A stretch of 64,000 bases of DNA from Ariolimax columbianus (lineage: Eukaryota > Mollusca > Gastropoda > Stylommatophora > Arionidae). Within the stretch, counting starts at the first letter, position 1. The number at the start of each line of letters is the position of its first letter. Shown here one piece after another: positions 36,205 to 49,400 of the stretch. Made by a program: the position numbers and the translations under genes. The notes under the pieces were generated by a model. The model saw only the letters and a program-made list of their open reading frames with translations, did not search any database and had not been told where the DNA came from. The stretch spans positions 72,245,948 through 72,309,947 of the forward strand of contig JAVGWX010000007.1 in the NCBI GenBank assembly GCA_036924085.1, in the 5' to 3' direction.

Positions 36205-39200
36205 TTCATTCACTCATCAATTTGATCCAGCAATGTTTCGCAATATTGCGAGTTTCTTCCTTACCATAGATTATGTTCTTTTTTCAATCCTAGATTTTCC
36301 CGTCATTCTCTTATCGATTATGATGCACATATATATCGACTCATCAGTTTTAGGGGCCTGCCTATTTCCGAGGCGTATTTGTCCTGCTTTTTTCTTTGAT
36401 GGTGTGAAGATTGTTGTTGCATAGTTCTCAACGTTGATCTGAACCCTCCATTTCTCATCGTATGCTCATATATTGGATGCTGCTCTTTATATTTGCTTAT
36501 TTGAAATTGTGTAGTGTTCTTCTAGACAATACACCACCAAGACATCCGGATATAGAGCGGCTCTTACCTCGTTTGACAGATCGTGGGTTAAATCATTGAT
36601 GAACACGAGGAACTTCTTCTTCTTCTTCTTCGTACGCAGTCAGACAGCAACCATTTTTTCATCGAAAAAAGCGGCGGTCATCCTGAGGCTGTCGCCACTG
36701 CCATAGAGCTTGTCTTATAGTTCCACTGGTGATGTCCACATCTGCTCTCTCTGATCCTCGTATGTCGGGCAGTTCTGCAGCAGATGTTCAGCGGTCATTT
36801 TACCAGTACCGCACGGGCATTCGTCGGTACCACCTATCTTCAATTTGTTGAATAGGTGGTACCTCAGTCTATTGTGGCCAGTGCGAAGTCTGAAGACAAC
36901 GACCTGCTCTCTTCGGTTCAACTGGTAATAGGCATCGTTTTTGGTGTAACCAGTATGTTCGGTTTCCCATTTGGTCATTTATCTGGCTTTGATAAGCCGT
37001 TTTGACTCTTCGTACGTCATACTAGTATCTGTTTGTGGTAGTCTTGCACCTTCTTTTGCCAGTCTGTCTGCCTCCTCGTTGCCTTGGATGTTGCAGCGCG
37101 ATAGGACCCACTGTACCACTACCCTTTTTGGTGCGGACTGCTGGCACAGTTTGCAGAGTGCTGCTCTTAAGTCATTTAGCTCAGTGTTTTTCTGGCTTTT
37201 TAGCGCTGTGACTACGGCGAGAGCATCTGTAAGCAGGACTATATGGCTTTCATTTTTTTTATGTGTCACCATTTCTCCCACTGCCGCCCTCAGTGCCTCT
37301 GCCTCCGCTCTGAAATTGCTTGTGTACTTACCAGTAGCGAATGACAGGAACACGAGGAACGATATGGGAGACAGTACCGAGCCCTTAGAAACTCCGTAGT
37401 TTAGGGGGGTTTTGTTGTTGTTTCTGTTAGAACAATCCATGGTAACATTTGCTTTTCGGTTTGTGTAAGATCGTCCTGATCTATTGTCAAGTGTTACCCT
37501 TGATACAGGACCTTTGTATTGTTTGCCACCAGATCAAATTTCCATTCCGTATTGACGGCTTTCTGGAAATCGAATCAAATTCTAAGGATCTGGATGGTCT
37601 ATAATAAAAACAAATAGAATGACAAGCAGCAGTAGAAGCATCTAGTGATTGTAAATAATAATTGTATTAAATGGGGTATGGGGGAGAGGGGGGAGCTGCA
37701 CTAGAGCTGGAGCTTGGTGCGTTTGACGATAGAGGTATGGGTGACAGACGGGTTCGGATATACCAATCTAGTGTGTACACATCATTGTGAGGCTCAACTA
37801 GCGTTTACACATCATTGTGAGCTCAGATAGCGTGTACACATTATTGTGAAGCTCAGATAGCGTGTACACAACCTTGTGAGGCTCAACTAGCGTGTACACA
37901 TCATTGTGAGGCTCAGCTAGCGTGTACACATCATTGTGAGGCTCAGCTAGCGTGTATACAGCATTATGAGGCTCAGCTAGCGTGTATACAGCATTGTGAG
38001 GCTCAGCTAGCGTGTATACAGCATTGTGAGGCTCAGACAGTCAGTCTTTATTCCCGGACACTATAAATCATCACTGATGACATGAGCAATCAGGACATAA
38101 GCTGCAGTGATAAGATAAGCATTCTCAAACTGTCAATCTGAAAGTGCAAACAGCTAGAACGTAAGCAGTTATATTCAAATAGTGGCAACTCAAATTTAAA
38201 CAGGAGATGCATTGGTGAAATTATGTCGCGAAATCCAGATATTTACTGGCTACCGCTAACCCAAATATCACAGTAGACACACACATAGTCTAGAAAATGA
38301 GAAGCACACTAATCGTGACAATAAAAGACAGTATTTCAGCTGCAAGCAGGTTGTCAGGTCAGTTCAGAAGACATTAAAATCAACTAATCAGTGAATTGTA
38401 AATCGCATACGAAGACATTTGTCAGTTTTAACAGGACAGGCAAACAGTAGATCATTTTGTCCAAATCGATTCCATGACAGGAGGACATCAACAGCATATC
38501 ACTTTCAATCCAAAGTATGGTATCAAGTACATGACGACCAAATAAGACAGACAAAACACCAAGTTTATGGAGCAGCATCACGCGACTTGCAGATTCTAAG
38601 ACGAAAACGACTAAATAGTAAAAAAATATCATTTTATATAGTGACTGCCGTTCTCTGTTGTTATCAGACGCAAACTTAATAATGGTAGGTATCGTGTGCA
38701 TTCAAGCACATTTAGATTAGTATTGGTAGTGATGCACACATGATTCGTCTGAACGTTGGAGTCTGCATCATTGTATTTCAATCCCAGAGACAAGGACAAT
38801 GCATGTCCTAGGTATTAGGTACATGACCTTCTTAAAATGACATCGTTCTACAAATACAATCAGGTATCGAGACAGAAAAGAAAGCGATAGTTGAAAGCTT
38901 TAACACACAATTTATTACACGATACATTTATATATTAGATTATAAAGAAGTTTTGTCGCCAGGTAAATTACGATTTTAACTGAAAAAGCAACGACATCGT
39001 CGGTATCTTTGAAACTACATTTTGGAAAACTGTAAGGTATTCTGGCTTCACATTTCCAAAGCATACATGATGTACACATAATATTTGTGAAACACCTCAC
39101 ATTGTAGCGGTTGAAAGTAAATAATTACAGCAATTTAGAGAAATGGGTAATGCAAATTATCATACTATGCACATAAATAAAATAATAATAACTGCCCACC

Positions 39201-42200
39201 AAAATAATGAACAATAAAGAATACACACATGACAAAGACAGCAACGTATTACAGGAGCAATCTGTAGATGGAGCCATCAATATAAATTGGCGAGCTGTAA
39301 AGGAGAGCGATTGATAATAGTACATGGAGGTAGCAGATATAAACGACAGTTAAAGAATGGTAAACTCATTTTTGTATCAAAATCTAGCACAATCGGGACT
39401 TTCGTTTATGATAAGGGACACATATTTAGAGAGCGGATTGATAAAACGGTACTTCCTTTATCAGATAGACACTCCTGAATATTAACCGACAATACTTACC
39501 CCCCCCCCCCCCGCCACACCCCCCCCCCCCCCCCAAATAATACAATGACAATCGAAGACAATCTCCCAACATTCGCATGCACTAAGGTTGAGATCAAACT
39601 TTGGCTAACAAAGCAACACATTACATTAACAGAAAAGCACATCAAACTTTGGCTAACAAAGGAACACATTACATTAACAGAAATGCACCTCAAACTTTGG
39701 CTAACAAAGGAACACATTACATTAACAGAAATGCACCTCAAACTTTGGCTAACAAAGGAACACATTACATTAACAGAAATGCACCTCAAACTTTGGCTAA
39801 CAAAGCAACACATTACATTAACAGAAAAGCACATCAAACTTTGGCTAACAAAGGAACACATTACATTAACAGAAATGCACCTCAAACTTTGGCTAACAAA
39901 GGAACACATTACATTAACAGAAATGCACCTGAAACTTTGAATAACAAAGGAACACATTACATTAACAGAAATGAACCTCACACTTTGGCTAACAAAGAAA
40001 TACATTACATTTACTGAATTGCACCTCACACTTTGATTGTTGACAAAGTATTCCAGTAGCCTGGTCGTATATCTTTAAGATTGCCACTGTACAATACACA
40101 ATTATAGTCTCTATAATTAGTTTAGTCAAAATAAAAACACTTGTTTACCAGGCCTGTGTCCTCAGCACTCTTCTTTACGGCAGTGAGACATGGTCTACCT
40201 ACATGCACCAGGAGAGGCGGCTAAACAGATATCACATGAGGTGCCTGCACAGAATCCTGGGCGTTGGGTGGCAAGACAAGATCACCCACACAGAGGAGTT
40301 GGAGAGAACAGGCACTGTCACAATTTTTTCCATGCTTAGCCATCGACGGCTACGCTGGCTGGGACACATTCGGAGGATGGATGATGGCAGAATACCAAAC
40401 TATCTTCTTTATGGGGAATTACTGTTGAGGAAAACGTCTCGGGTCCGGCCACTACTTCGGTACAAGGATGTTTGCCAGCGGGATACGAATGACGCAGGCA
40501 TCGATTTGGAATCATGGGAACAGGACACCATGGATAGTGTTACATGGAGGGGCATAAATAAGCATGGAATACAGTCAAAGGAGATACTAATTTCTGATAG
40601 ACTAAAGACTCAGAGTTTCACTGTAGTATAGCTAACGAGATGGGATAAACGTGTTACTTGCAGCAATGAGCGACACGCAGATGAATCCAGGATATAGTAC
40701 TGCCGCCAATTACCGCTCTTTTCAGGTCAAACTGAAGAGTAAACCTACTACTTGTGTAGATTCAACAACAATTAACGGCTTGCATTTCTGATCGCACAAT
40801 AAGAACATGCTTACGCGTGATTTCCCATCTCAGTTTGTATCTGCTTTCGTTGAGTATTTGGTTATTATGTTTACCTTTATGTTGATTGAACGGATAAAAA
40901 CATTCGTCTGTCAGACACATTTTTTCAACAGTCTTTTAGAATTATCTTAGATATTTTTTGCATAGGTTTTCTATCGTTTCGCCATATTTCAACCACACAC
41001 TTTCGTCTTGGCCTTTTTTCTAATTCTGTTCGATCTCTTCTTGCTGTTATGTAATGCGCATAATCTTCTTCTGTTTTTGAATGTGCCCATCTTTTATACA
41101 GTTATTAAAATAAACTTTCACAGCTTTTTCACTTTTTCATTCCACCCTATCGTTTTCTTTGTGCATTGCATTAGGCAATTAGTAATTCTATTTGTGAAAT
41201 GTACTCATTTAATTTCTATGTCGTGCACTTATTATGGTTTGTTTTGATATGTGCAGTCAATCTCGCAGAAAAACTCTTTCTTGACTTGTTAATGTGAAGT
41301 CTCTTCATGTTTATAACTCCTGGGACTATTATTCTGCTACGCCCATGTGCCAAGTATAGGGAATACTTACAAGATTAGAGGCATCATACAAGTATAACTT
41401 ACTTAGAGAGAAAACGGTTTACGATCAGACATACATGATTAGGTAGGATGCAGAGCAAACCGACTACACAAATATGTTTTACAGCTCAATAGAAATTAAC
41501 AAGTTGTAATCTTTAGAATTCATGCAAAATGCAGAAGAGTGGGATACACATTTTGTCAAAATTAACACAGTGAATGTGACTATGGCACCGACATAAAGAC
41601 GCTTGAACATGTGTAGTTCTGTCCACACACCAAACATAGAACTCACCCATGATCATTACCAGTATCATTTCTGGACAAGTACTATGAAGACATAAGCAAC
41701 CTTTACTGACCAATGTTTTCTATGTCTGTATTTCACGTTTACCTCAAAATGCGTACGATTAACATGAAGACGAAGATATCGCACTAGTCAGACTCTGATG
41801 AGCATATAAGTCTTTGATGTAACACAGATTGGAGATACATTATGTAAGCATGACGGTGCTCGAATTATTATGTATGTTACCTGTGTGAGCTAGAGTATGG
41901 TACGCATGTTCAGAGGTTCTCATATGTAGCACGAAATGTTTCACCTTCTATCCATGACAGCCATCATGAGGAAGAAGCGACGCATGTTCTATAATGTGTT
42001 AGGCCTGTACGGAGATGGCGTAACAAAGTTTGAAGACGTCGTCTGGGGAGAGATGGAGAAAATGTTTGTAGAGATTGACAAGTACCAAGGACAGGATGCT
42101 GACATCACAAACATTCTGGTCCGATCTCTGAAAGTAATTATCTACATATTGGTAAGAGCTCTGTGTGTTCTAATCTGTTATCTAGGCTGAAGTACTTCTT

Positions 42201-45200
42201 CTTCTTCTTCTTCTGCGTACACAGTCAGACAGTAACCATTATTTTCTCGAAAAAAGCGGCGGTCATCCTGAGACTCTCGCCACTACCATAGAGCTTGTCT
42301 TGCAGTTCCACTGGCAATGGCCACATCTGCTCTCTCTGATCCTCGTATGTCGGGCAGTTCTGCAGCAGATGTTCAGTGGTCAATTTACCAGTACCGCACG
42401 GGCATTCGTCGGTACACCCTATCTTCAATTTGTTGAATAGGTGGTACCTCAGTCTGTTGTGGCCAGTGCGAAGTCTGAAGACAACGACCTGCTCTCTTCG
42501 GTTCAACTGGTAATAGGCATCGTTTTTGGTGTAACCAGTATGTTCGGTTTCCCATTTGGTCATGTATCTGGCGGCTGAAGTACGATATGGAAAGAAAGGC
42601 TTCCCTGTTCAAGGAATACAAACTTGAAAATGTGTAGCAACGAGGTTGGCAACATTCGGTATTCGGACGGCATAACTCATGTTGTTGAAAATGTCCAGCC
42701 ATCAATCCCTAAACAAAAAGGCAGTTATATTTCAATTGTTTTATTTATATAAACAAACACATATGCACACAGACATGTATGTATACAAAAAAACAACAAC
42801 TATCGCACATTGTTCCCATTGGTGAGGAAGTCATGGGGTTTTAAAGGCTGAGAACTACAGGCCGCTTCTCCACTGCTGTCACCACGTCGTATGATGGCTA
42901 TGTTTGTTTATTTCACCCCCCCCCCCCCCAACAGAAAAACAACATATGTCGTTCGTGCCGCTGCCCTCCTTGTTGGCATACAGGCATCGAAACCATTCCG
43001 CCACTCGTTCCTCCTATATGTGTGTGGGTGTATATATGAGGCATGTTATAATTAAACCGGACCTAACTGCACCAAGTGAACATTCGTACATTGTGCATGA
43101 TGACGTATTCTGGTGTAAACAGCAGATATCAGCCGTCAAGTTTGCAAACTGTCTTTATTCTCCGACTCATAGTTTTCTCAGAAGACCTTTGCGTACTTGG
43201 CGGGGGTTATAAGAAATCGTTCTAGAGTTGATAAGCTAGCGGTGATTCGGTATCTAACAGCTTAAGGATGTCGACCGAGGGGTGTTTACCTGCTACTTTG
43301 TGGAAAAGAAACGAATCACCTTCCTCTTCATATCGCAGCATGTGGTTCAAACTCCATCCCATGCGTTCTTCCTTTTGATGGTTGCTCAGCAACCGATGTA
43401 CCCATTGTGAATACAACTTCCGATACTTCAAATTCTTGCTAACCACCATTTGAACAGTCTCTAGCGACACAGCGAATTCCCCTGCAAGCGAACGTAAGCT
43501 CCGGCATCTGTTTACACGAATTGCTGCACCAGTTTTGACGATTGCATTTTCTGTCACAACAATATGCGCCAGACCTGGTCACGGAAGATCTTTCCTTAAC
43601 TCACGTTATTCTTTAAACATCGTTGTCCAGTTCTTCACTGTTGTCTTCGACATACTTTTGTCACCATACGATGACTGCATTCTGCGATGGATGTCAATTG
43701 GTCGACATACTTCAGCTGTTAGAAACCGAATTACCGCTCGCTGTTCAACTTTAGACGGATTCCGTATTACACTTGCGATGTTTTCAACAGTCTGCTGTGG
43801 AAACTATGAGTCGGAGGATAATGCAATTTTGTAAACTTTACGGTTGGTATGTGCTTTTTACATCAAAAGTGACGTCATCATGTGCATCGTACGTATGTTT
43901 ATCTAGTTCAGTTAGGTCCGGTTTCGTTTGAACACACCTCGTTTACACCCCACAAGCAGCGTAGCACTACCTGAGACACGAAGCCGTGTCGCACCAGACA
44001 TTGAAAGAGAGAAACCTGTAAACGACACAAGGCATCCTGTTTTTGGCCAACTGCTGCAGATCACATGACTGAAATCTTACAGTCATCACAGCAACAACAG
44101 ACTAGTCTCTGCAAATGTCCCATTGAAAAAAAATAATGGACTGATGCATGTTTACTGTCTTACACAACATGAAAGTAACTAAATAGACTCCGAATTGGTT
44201 CATCTCGACGCAAGAAGAAAATAAATAGATGTGAATACATGAACAACTACAAACTTTTAGACTTCACTGAATAATGAATTCCATCAGTGAATTATGAGGG
44301 TCTCTAAAAAACTGGGTAAGAAAGAGTAGGGCCAATGAACCAACCATGTACCACCATGCATATGGTAAAAGGCGAAAATGGAAAGCTGAGCAGCCGCTAA
44401 CAATCCCATCGAGTAAAACGATGTGTTACATAATTAACCACTGCAACAGCCAGTAAATTAATTTCGCTCAAACTTCGTAAAAGAAGACAAATGCAGCCAT
44501 GACCATATACTCTAACTGCAGTAAAAAGGAGACAGGATCAGAACAAGGGTACGGTGTAAGGTATATAGTATTTATTAGAATTTGCGTAAATGAAAAGCAA
44601 CTAAAATTCGACTTTTGGTAAAAGAACGTTTAAATTTCTGTCAAAAGCTATTTCTATTTTCATATTTTCTTCTGGTCATTAACCAACATGTTAAATTCAC
44701 AACCAGGCAATCGGAGAACGCCCTGCAAATTCCAAGATCCCAGACATTTTAGAAGAATATGACCTCGGATTGAACAAGATGATAGCAGCCGATGTTACTT
44801 TTGTCATGGATCATGTTCCATTTGTCACCAAAATTCCTGGGAAAATCAGGACCAACGTTCAACGTGTGATCAGCTACAAGAAGAAGGCGGATGAGATCAT
44901 GTACTACGGTCCAAAGGTTTTTTGTATAAAAATGTTTAATCTGATATATACTTATATATTGTCTATGTCCAAGCACCACGTCATGCATCCAGTATTCATC
45001 AACATCAATGTCCCTGTCATTTGCTTCCAGCATATCGCACCAATTGTATGTTTCCTGGAGGTTGGAGCAGGTCATCAGGGAGCCTAGGTCATATATTGCA
45101 CCATAATTATGTGTATCCCTATCTCGTCATGTTCATCTTGCACCGTCATACACCAGTTAGAAGTCTGTTTAAGATGATACAAACGTCCATCTTGTTTTAG

Positions 45201-46326
45201 TAATATGAACAAAATAGCGACAACGATTTGAAACACATTGAAAAATATACATCGAACATGAGTTATGTTAAAGTTAAAGCAAGGGCTCGACTTCATCTTC
45301 ACGAGTTTTTCACATATGGCTCAGTCTTTCTCAGCAGAACGGTATATCGCCTGCTGGGATTGTCGCACAGAGCCCGAATTCCGTAGCTCCAGCGGTGAAC
45401 CAAGGGATTTCCGGACAAATTGACATCATGGACCGACGTCGAAGTTCGAATTCGAACCCTGACCTTCTGAACACAAAGCAAACGTCTTGATTCCTTCGCC
45501 ACAGAGACCGCCGACATCAGAAAAGAAAGTGACAAGAGAAATTGCAGAAATTATCCCTCTTCTCTAAATGACGAACGTTCCTCGTTAGATGAGAGAGACG
45601 AGTTATTGAACGGGGTTGATTGTCGCTACTATTATCATTTTGTTACTAGCGTCGTTATGCTATTTTTCGAGGTGACTATTTTATGCCTTGTCTAAGTTGA
45701 ACTTTTCCTTCTAGACGCTAAATACGACATAAGGAAGCATTCTATTGAACTCCGACCTTGAGGCAAGAGTTGAACTATAACTCTTCTCCCTATCTCCAGT
45801 ATTGGTCCATTTACTTACATTCACCATCCCACCACTAACAGTATGAATCTGGTCCTAACTTACTGCAAATAGAGTTCGTCTGCCTGTTACATCTGCAACC
45901 ATCATTCCGATACCCTCCAATCGAATATCTCAACATGTATGGTATTTATTGATCCCTAGCCACTGCCTTCTACAAACCGTACCTTCGAGAACTACGTGTC
46001 GGAAGCCGAGCCAATACGAACCCCAAGAACCACCTGAGAACCATACTCTTTAACAACTTACTCGGCTGTGTTGCACGTTTATGTCACCTATACACATTCG
46101 GTGACTTTCAGCAGAATCATTGTTTGACATTGAAGCGATTCCTGCAAATTAATACCTGGCATTTTTTGGCGTCGGGATGTCATCACGTAGTTCGGTGGGA
46201 CTGGCCTACTTGCGCATCCGGTCATCCGCCATTAACATCTCAAAAAATGATGGTTCCCTGTATTAAAAAACACAAGCGGAATAGCACTGCGAGATAGAAA
46301 GAAAGGTTAATTTCGAATTAAGTTTG

Positions 46327-46357
<31 letters not shown>

Positions 46358-46364
46358 ATATACA

Positions 46365-46438
<74 letters not shown>

Positions 46439-49400
46439 GATGTCCACCGTTGTCGATGAGGACCGCCGACATCATCCTTGTCACAGCTCTTCCTGATGGG
46501 TGTGGATGCGCATGTGGCTGAACAGGCCAATGTGAGCACGAATGCATCTGCTGCATAACGGACACACGAGATATGTAGAAGGTGGTGTTCCCGCTGTTCG
46601 TTATTTCCTGGTATCGCGTCTGCTCTGGACTTTCACAACACGGTGGTCTTCGCTGTTAGCTACTCTTGCCTTGACTGCGCTCGTTTAGTCAGGTCTGTTT
46701 TGCGTAAGGCATTCCCAGGTTGTGATATATTTATGGGAACTTTTCAGTGAGTCCCTCAGATAGTCTTTAAAACGTTTCTTTGGCATCCTTTCTCGCGCCA
46801 TCTTCTTTCAGCTCGCCGTAGAAAAGCTTCTTTGGGAGCCGTTCGTCTGACATACGGACGAGGTGTCCGGTCCATCCCAGTCGTGCTTTTTCTAGCAGTG
46901 CATGTCAGACTTCGATAGAACCTCGATGTCAGTGACACAATCTTGCCATCGAGTGTGGAATATTCGCCTCAGGCAACCTGTGTGGAAGTGATGTAGCCTC
47001 TTTGCATGTCTAGAGTATACAGTCCACCTTTCGCAGGCGTAGTGTAGGGTTGGAATGATGGTTGCACGGTAGACTTTGAGTTTGGTATTGACGCTGATAC
47101 TACGACGTTCCCACACCATCAAGTGCATTCTACCAAAATCTAAGCTGCCCTTGCGATTCTGCTTGCCCCCTCATCATCGAGGATGACAAATTTCGACAGC
47201 GTGCTGCCCAGATACGTCAATGTATATGCCAGCTAACTGTAGTCTTTGGTTTTGTCTACAGCATGCCTTGTGCAGGTTGGTACATGACCTCTGTTTTCTT
47301 GGAATTTATGATCAGACCAAAATGTTGTCATGAGGCAGAGAACCGGTCCATTCCGACCTGCATGTTCAGTTCTGAGTTGCTGTTCAGAACGCAGTCGTCA
47401 GCAAACACAAGTTCTCTGATTATTGTCGCCAGCCACTTTGGTTTTTGCCTTCAATCTTCTGAGATTGAGTAGCTTTCCGTCCGTGCGTTACTTTATGGGT
47501 ATGGCGAGATCCAGCGATATGCAGCGTCTGTCATCGTTGCCGCAAGCGTTGTGTTGAACAGGGTCGGGGCAAGTGCATATCCTTGTTTTACTCTGTTTGT
47601 TACTGGTAAACTTTTAGAGGTTTCTCCTCTGTCCAGTACACTAGCACACATTCGTTCGTGAAGCTGTTTCACCATAGTTATGAACTTGTTGGGTCAGCTA
47701 AACTTGGACATAATGATTCACAGCCCTCCTTTGCTTTCTGTATCAAATGCCTTTGTCAAATCAAAGATGTGGTGTATAGGGCTTGATTTTGTTCCCGATA
47801 CTTCTCTTGCAATTAGCGAACGGTAAAGATCGTGATCACTGTTCCTTACCCGGCTCTGAATCCACATATACTTTCTGGGAGGTTGTGGCTTTGTTCGAGG
47901 TGTTTGTTGAGCCGGTTGAGCAGTAAGGGTGCTAGAATCTTGCTTGCTACGAAGAGCAGCGATTTTCCACGATGAATGTCGCATTCTTGCCGATTGTCTT
48001 TTCATTTGTATATGTGAACGATTAAGGCGTCCTTCAAATCCTGCGGAATAACTCCTTCAGCCCACATGTTGCAGACAAGTTCATTTATCATTCTGGTGAG
48101 GGATGTGCCAGTTGTCTTGTATAGCTTGGCAATGAAAAGTTGATGATCGGTCCAGCATTCTGCACCACACATGCTCCTCGTTATCGTAGCATCGGTGCAA
48201 TCCCTACATCTGATGATAGTGCAGTCAATGAAGTGCCAGTTGAGGGACATTTGGTGCATCCTCGTGGTTCTATTTCAGACCGGAATTCGGATAGCTGTGT
48301 TTCTAATGAGTAGTTCATTTGTGGCACATGTCTTCAGAAGGAGCAGTCCGTTACTATTTCAATTTCCGTTATATATATATAACGGCAGCAAAAGGTACAA
48401 TAGGGGAACATAATGAAGAAGGATAAGTCAGTAAGTAGGTGACTAGCTGACTGGCGTATCTTCAAAAATGTAGTTGATAGCCATTGGATTTCAGCAACCG
48501 GTACCAATGTGATTACTGTAGGTAGGAGACCCACGGTGTCGCATATGCGGTCACGGTTAGTTGCAAATGGCATCCGTGCCCATAGAGTGGATAATAAAGT
48601 ATCGCATGCTGTTGTGATTTTTTGTGAGACAAATTATCTTTAGGCATATGCTATTTATAAAGAAATTATTCCAGACAATTCATGTTGGTTGCTTTAGGAT
48701 GAAATTCAAAGACAATGTTCTGGCTAAATCCATCACGTGAAAATGCCAGACCACACGTGACTCGATTAACCAAAGAGAAAAATAACCAATAAAGGTGGCA
48801 AATTCTTAAACATCCGCATTAAAGCTCAGACTTCGCCCCAATCGATGTCCACCTGTTCGGTGCACTAAAAACACAAATATTATGTACATTTTGAAATAAG
48901 TTCTATTGTAAATAATGGCTTCATAAATTTAAATAATTTCTTGACCGTGTCGATAAAATGTGTGTAAGGAAAAGCTCAGTGATAGCATAGAGACAGAAAC
49001 AAAACGAAATTCATGTTACGGCCACAAGGTCTTCGTAAGGAACACATACAACACGACGACTAACGAAGCACAACAAAAAACAAAGACAAAGTACACAACA
49101 TCCAAAAAGTACGGCTTGAGTTGGCAACCATTGCTCAGAAAGTGGCCAAAAATATGTAAGGTATGGCTTTCTTTATATATATATATATATAAATATACAT
49201 ATATATATATATATATTTATATATTGAGAATATGTTTGTGATTCCTATATTTGGTAACGTCAAGTTGGACGTCCACACTAGCTAGACTTGAGCGCCAGAT
49301 CGTATGTGTTCTTTGACCTGAATGACACAAATGGAAGGGCCTAGACCTTCAAGATGCCCATGTTTATAGAAAGTGGTGCATTTCTCTAGGCCACCATTCC

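Noticed and set aside
39496..40029. 177-codon minus-strand ORF and overlapping 131- and 138-codon plus-strand ORFs
   Set aside because: All are frames of the 48-bp minisatellite.
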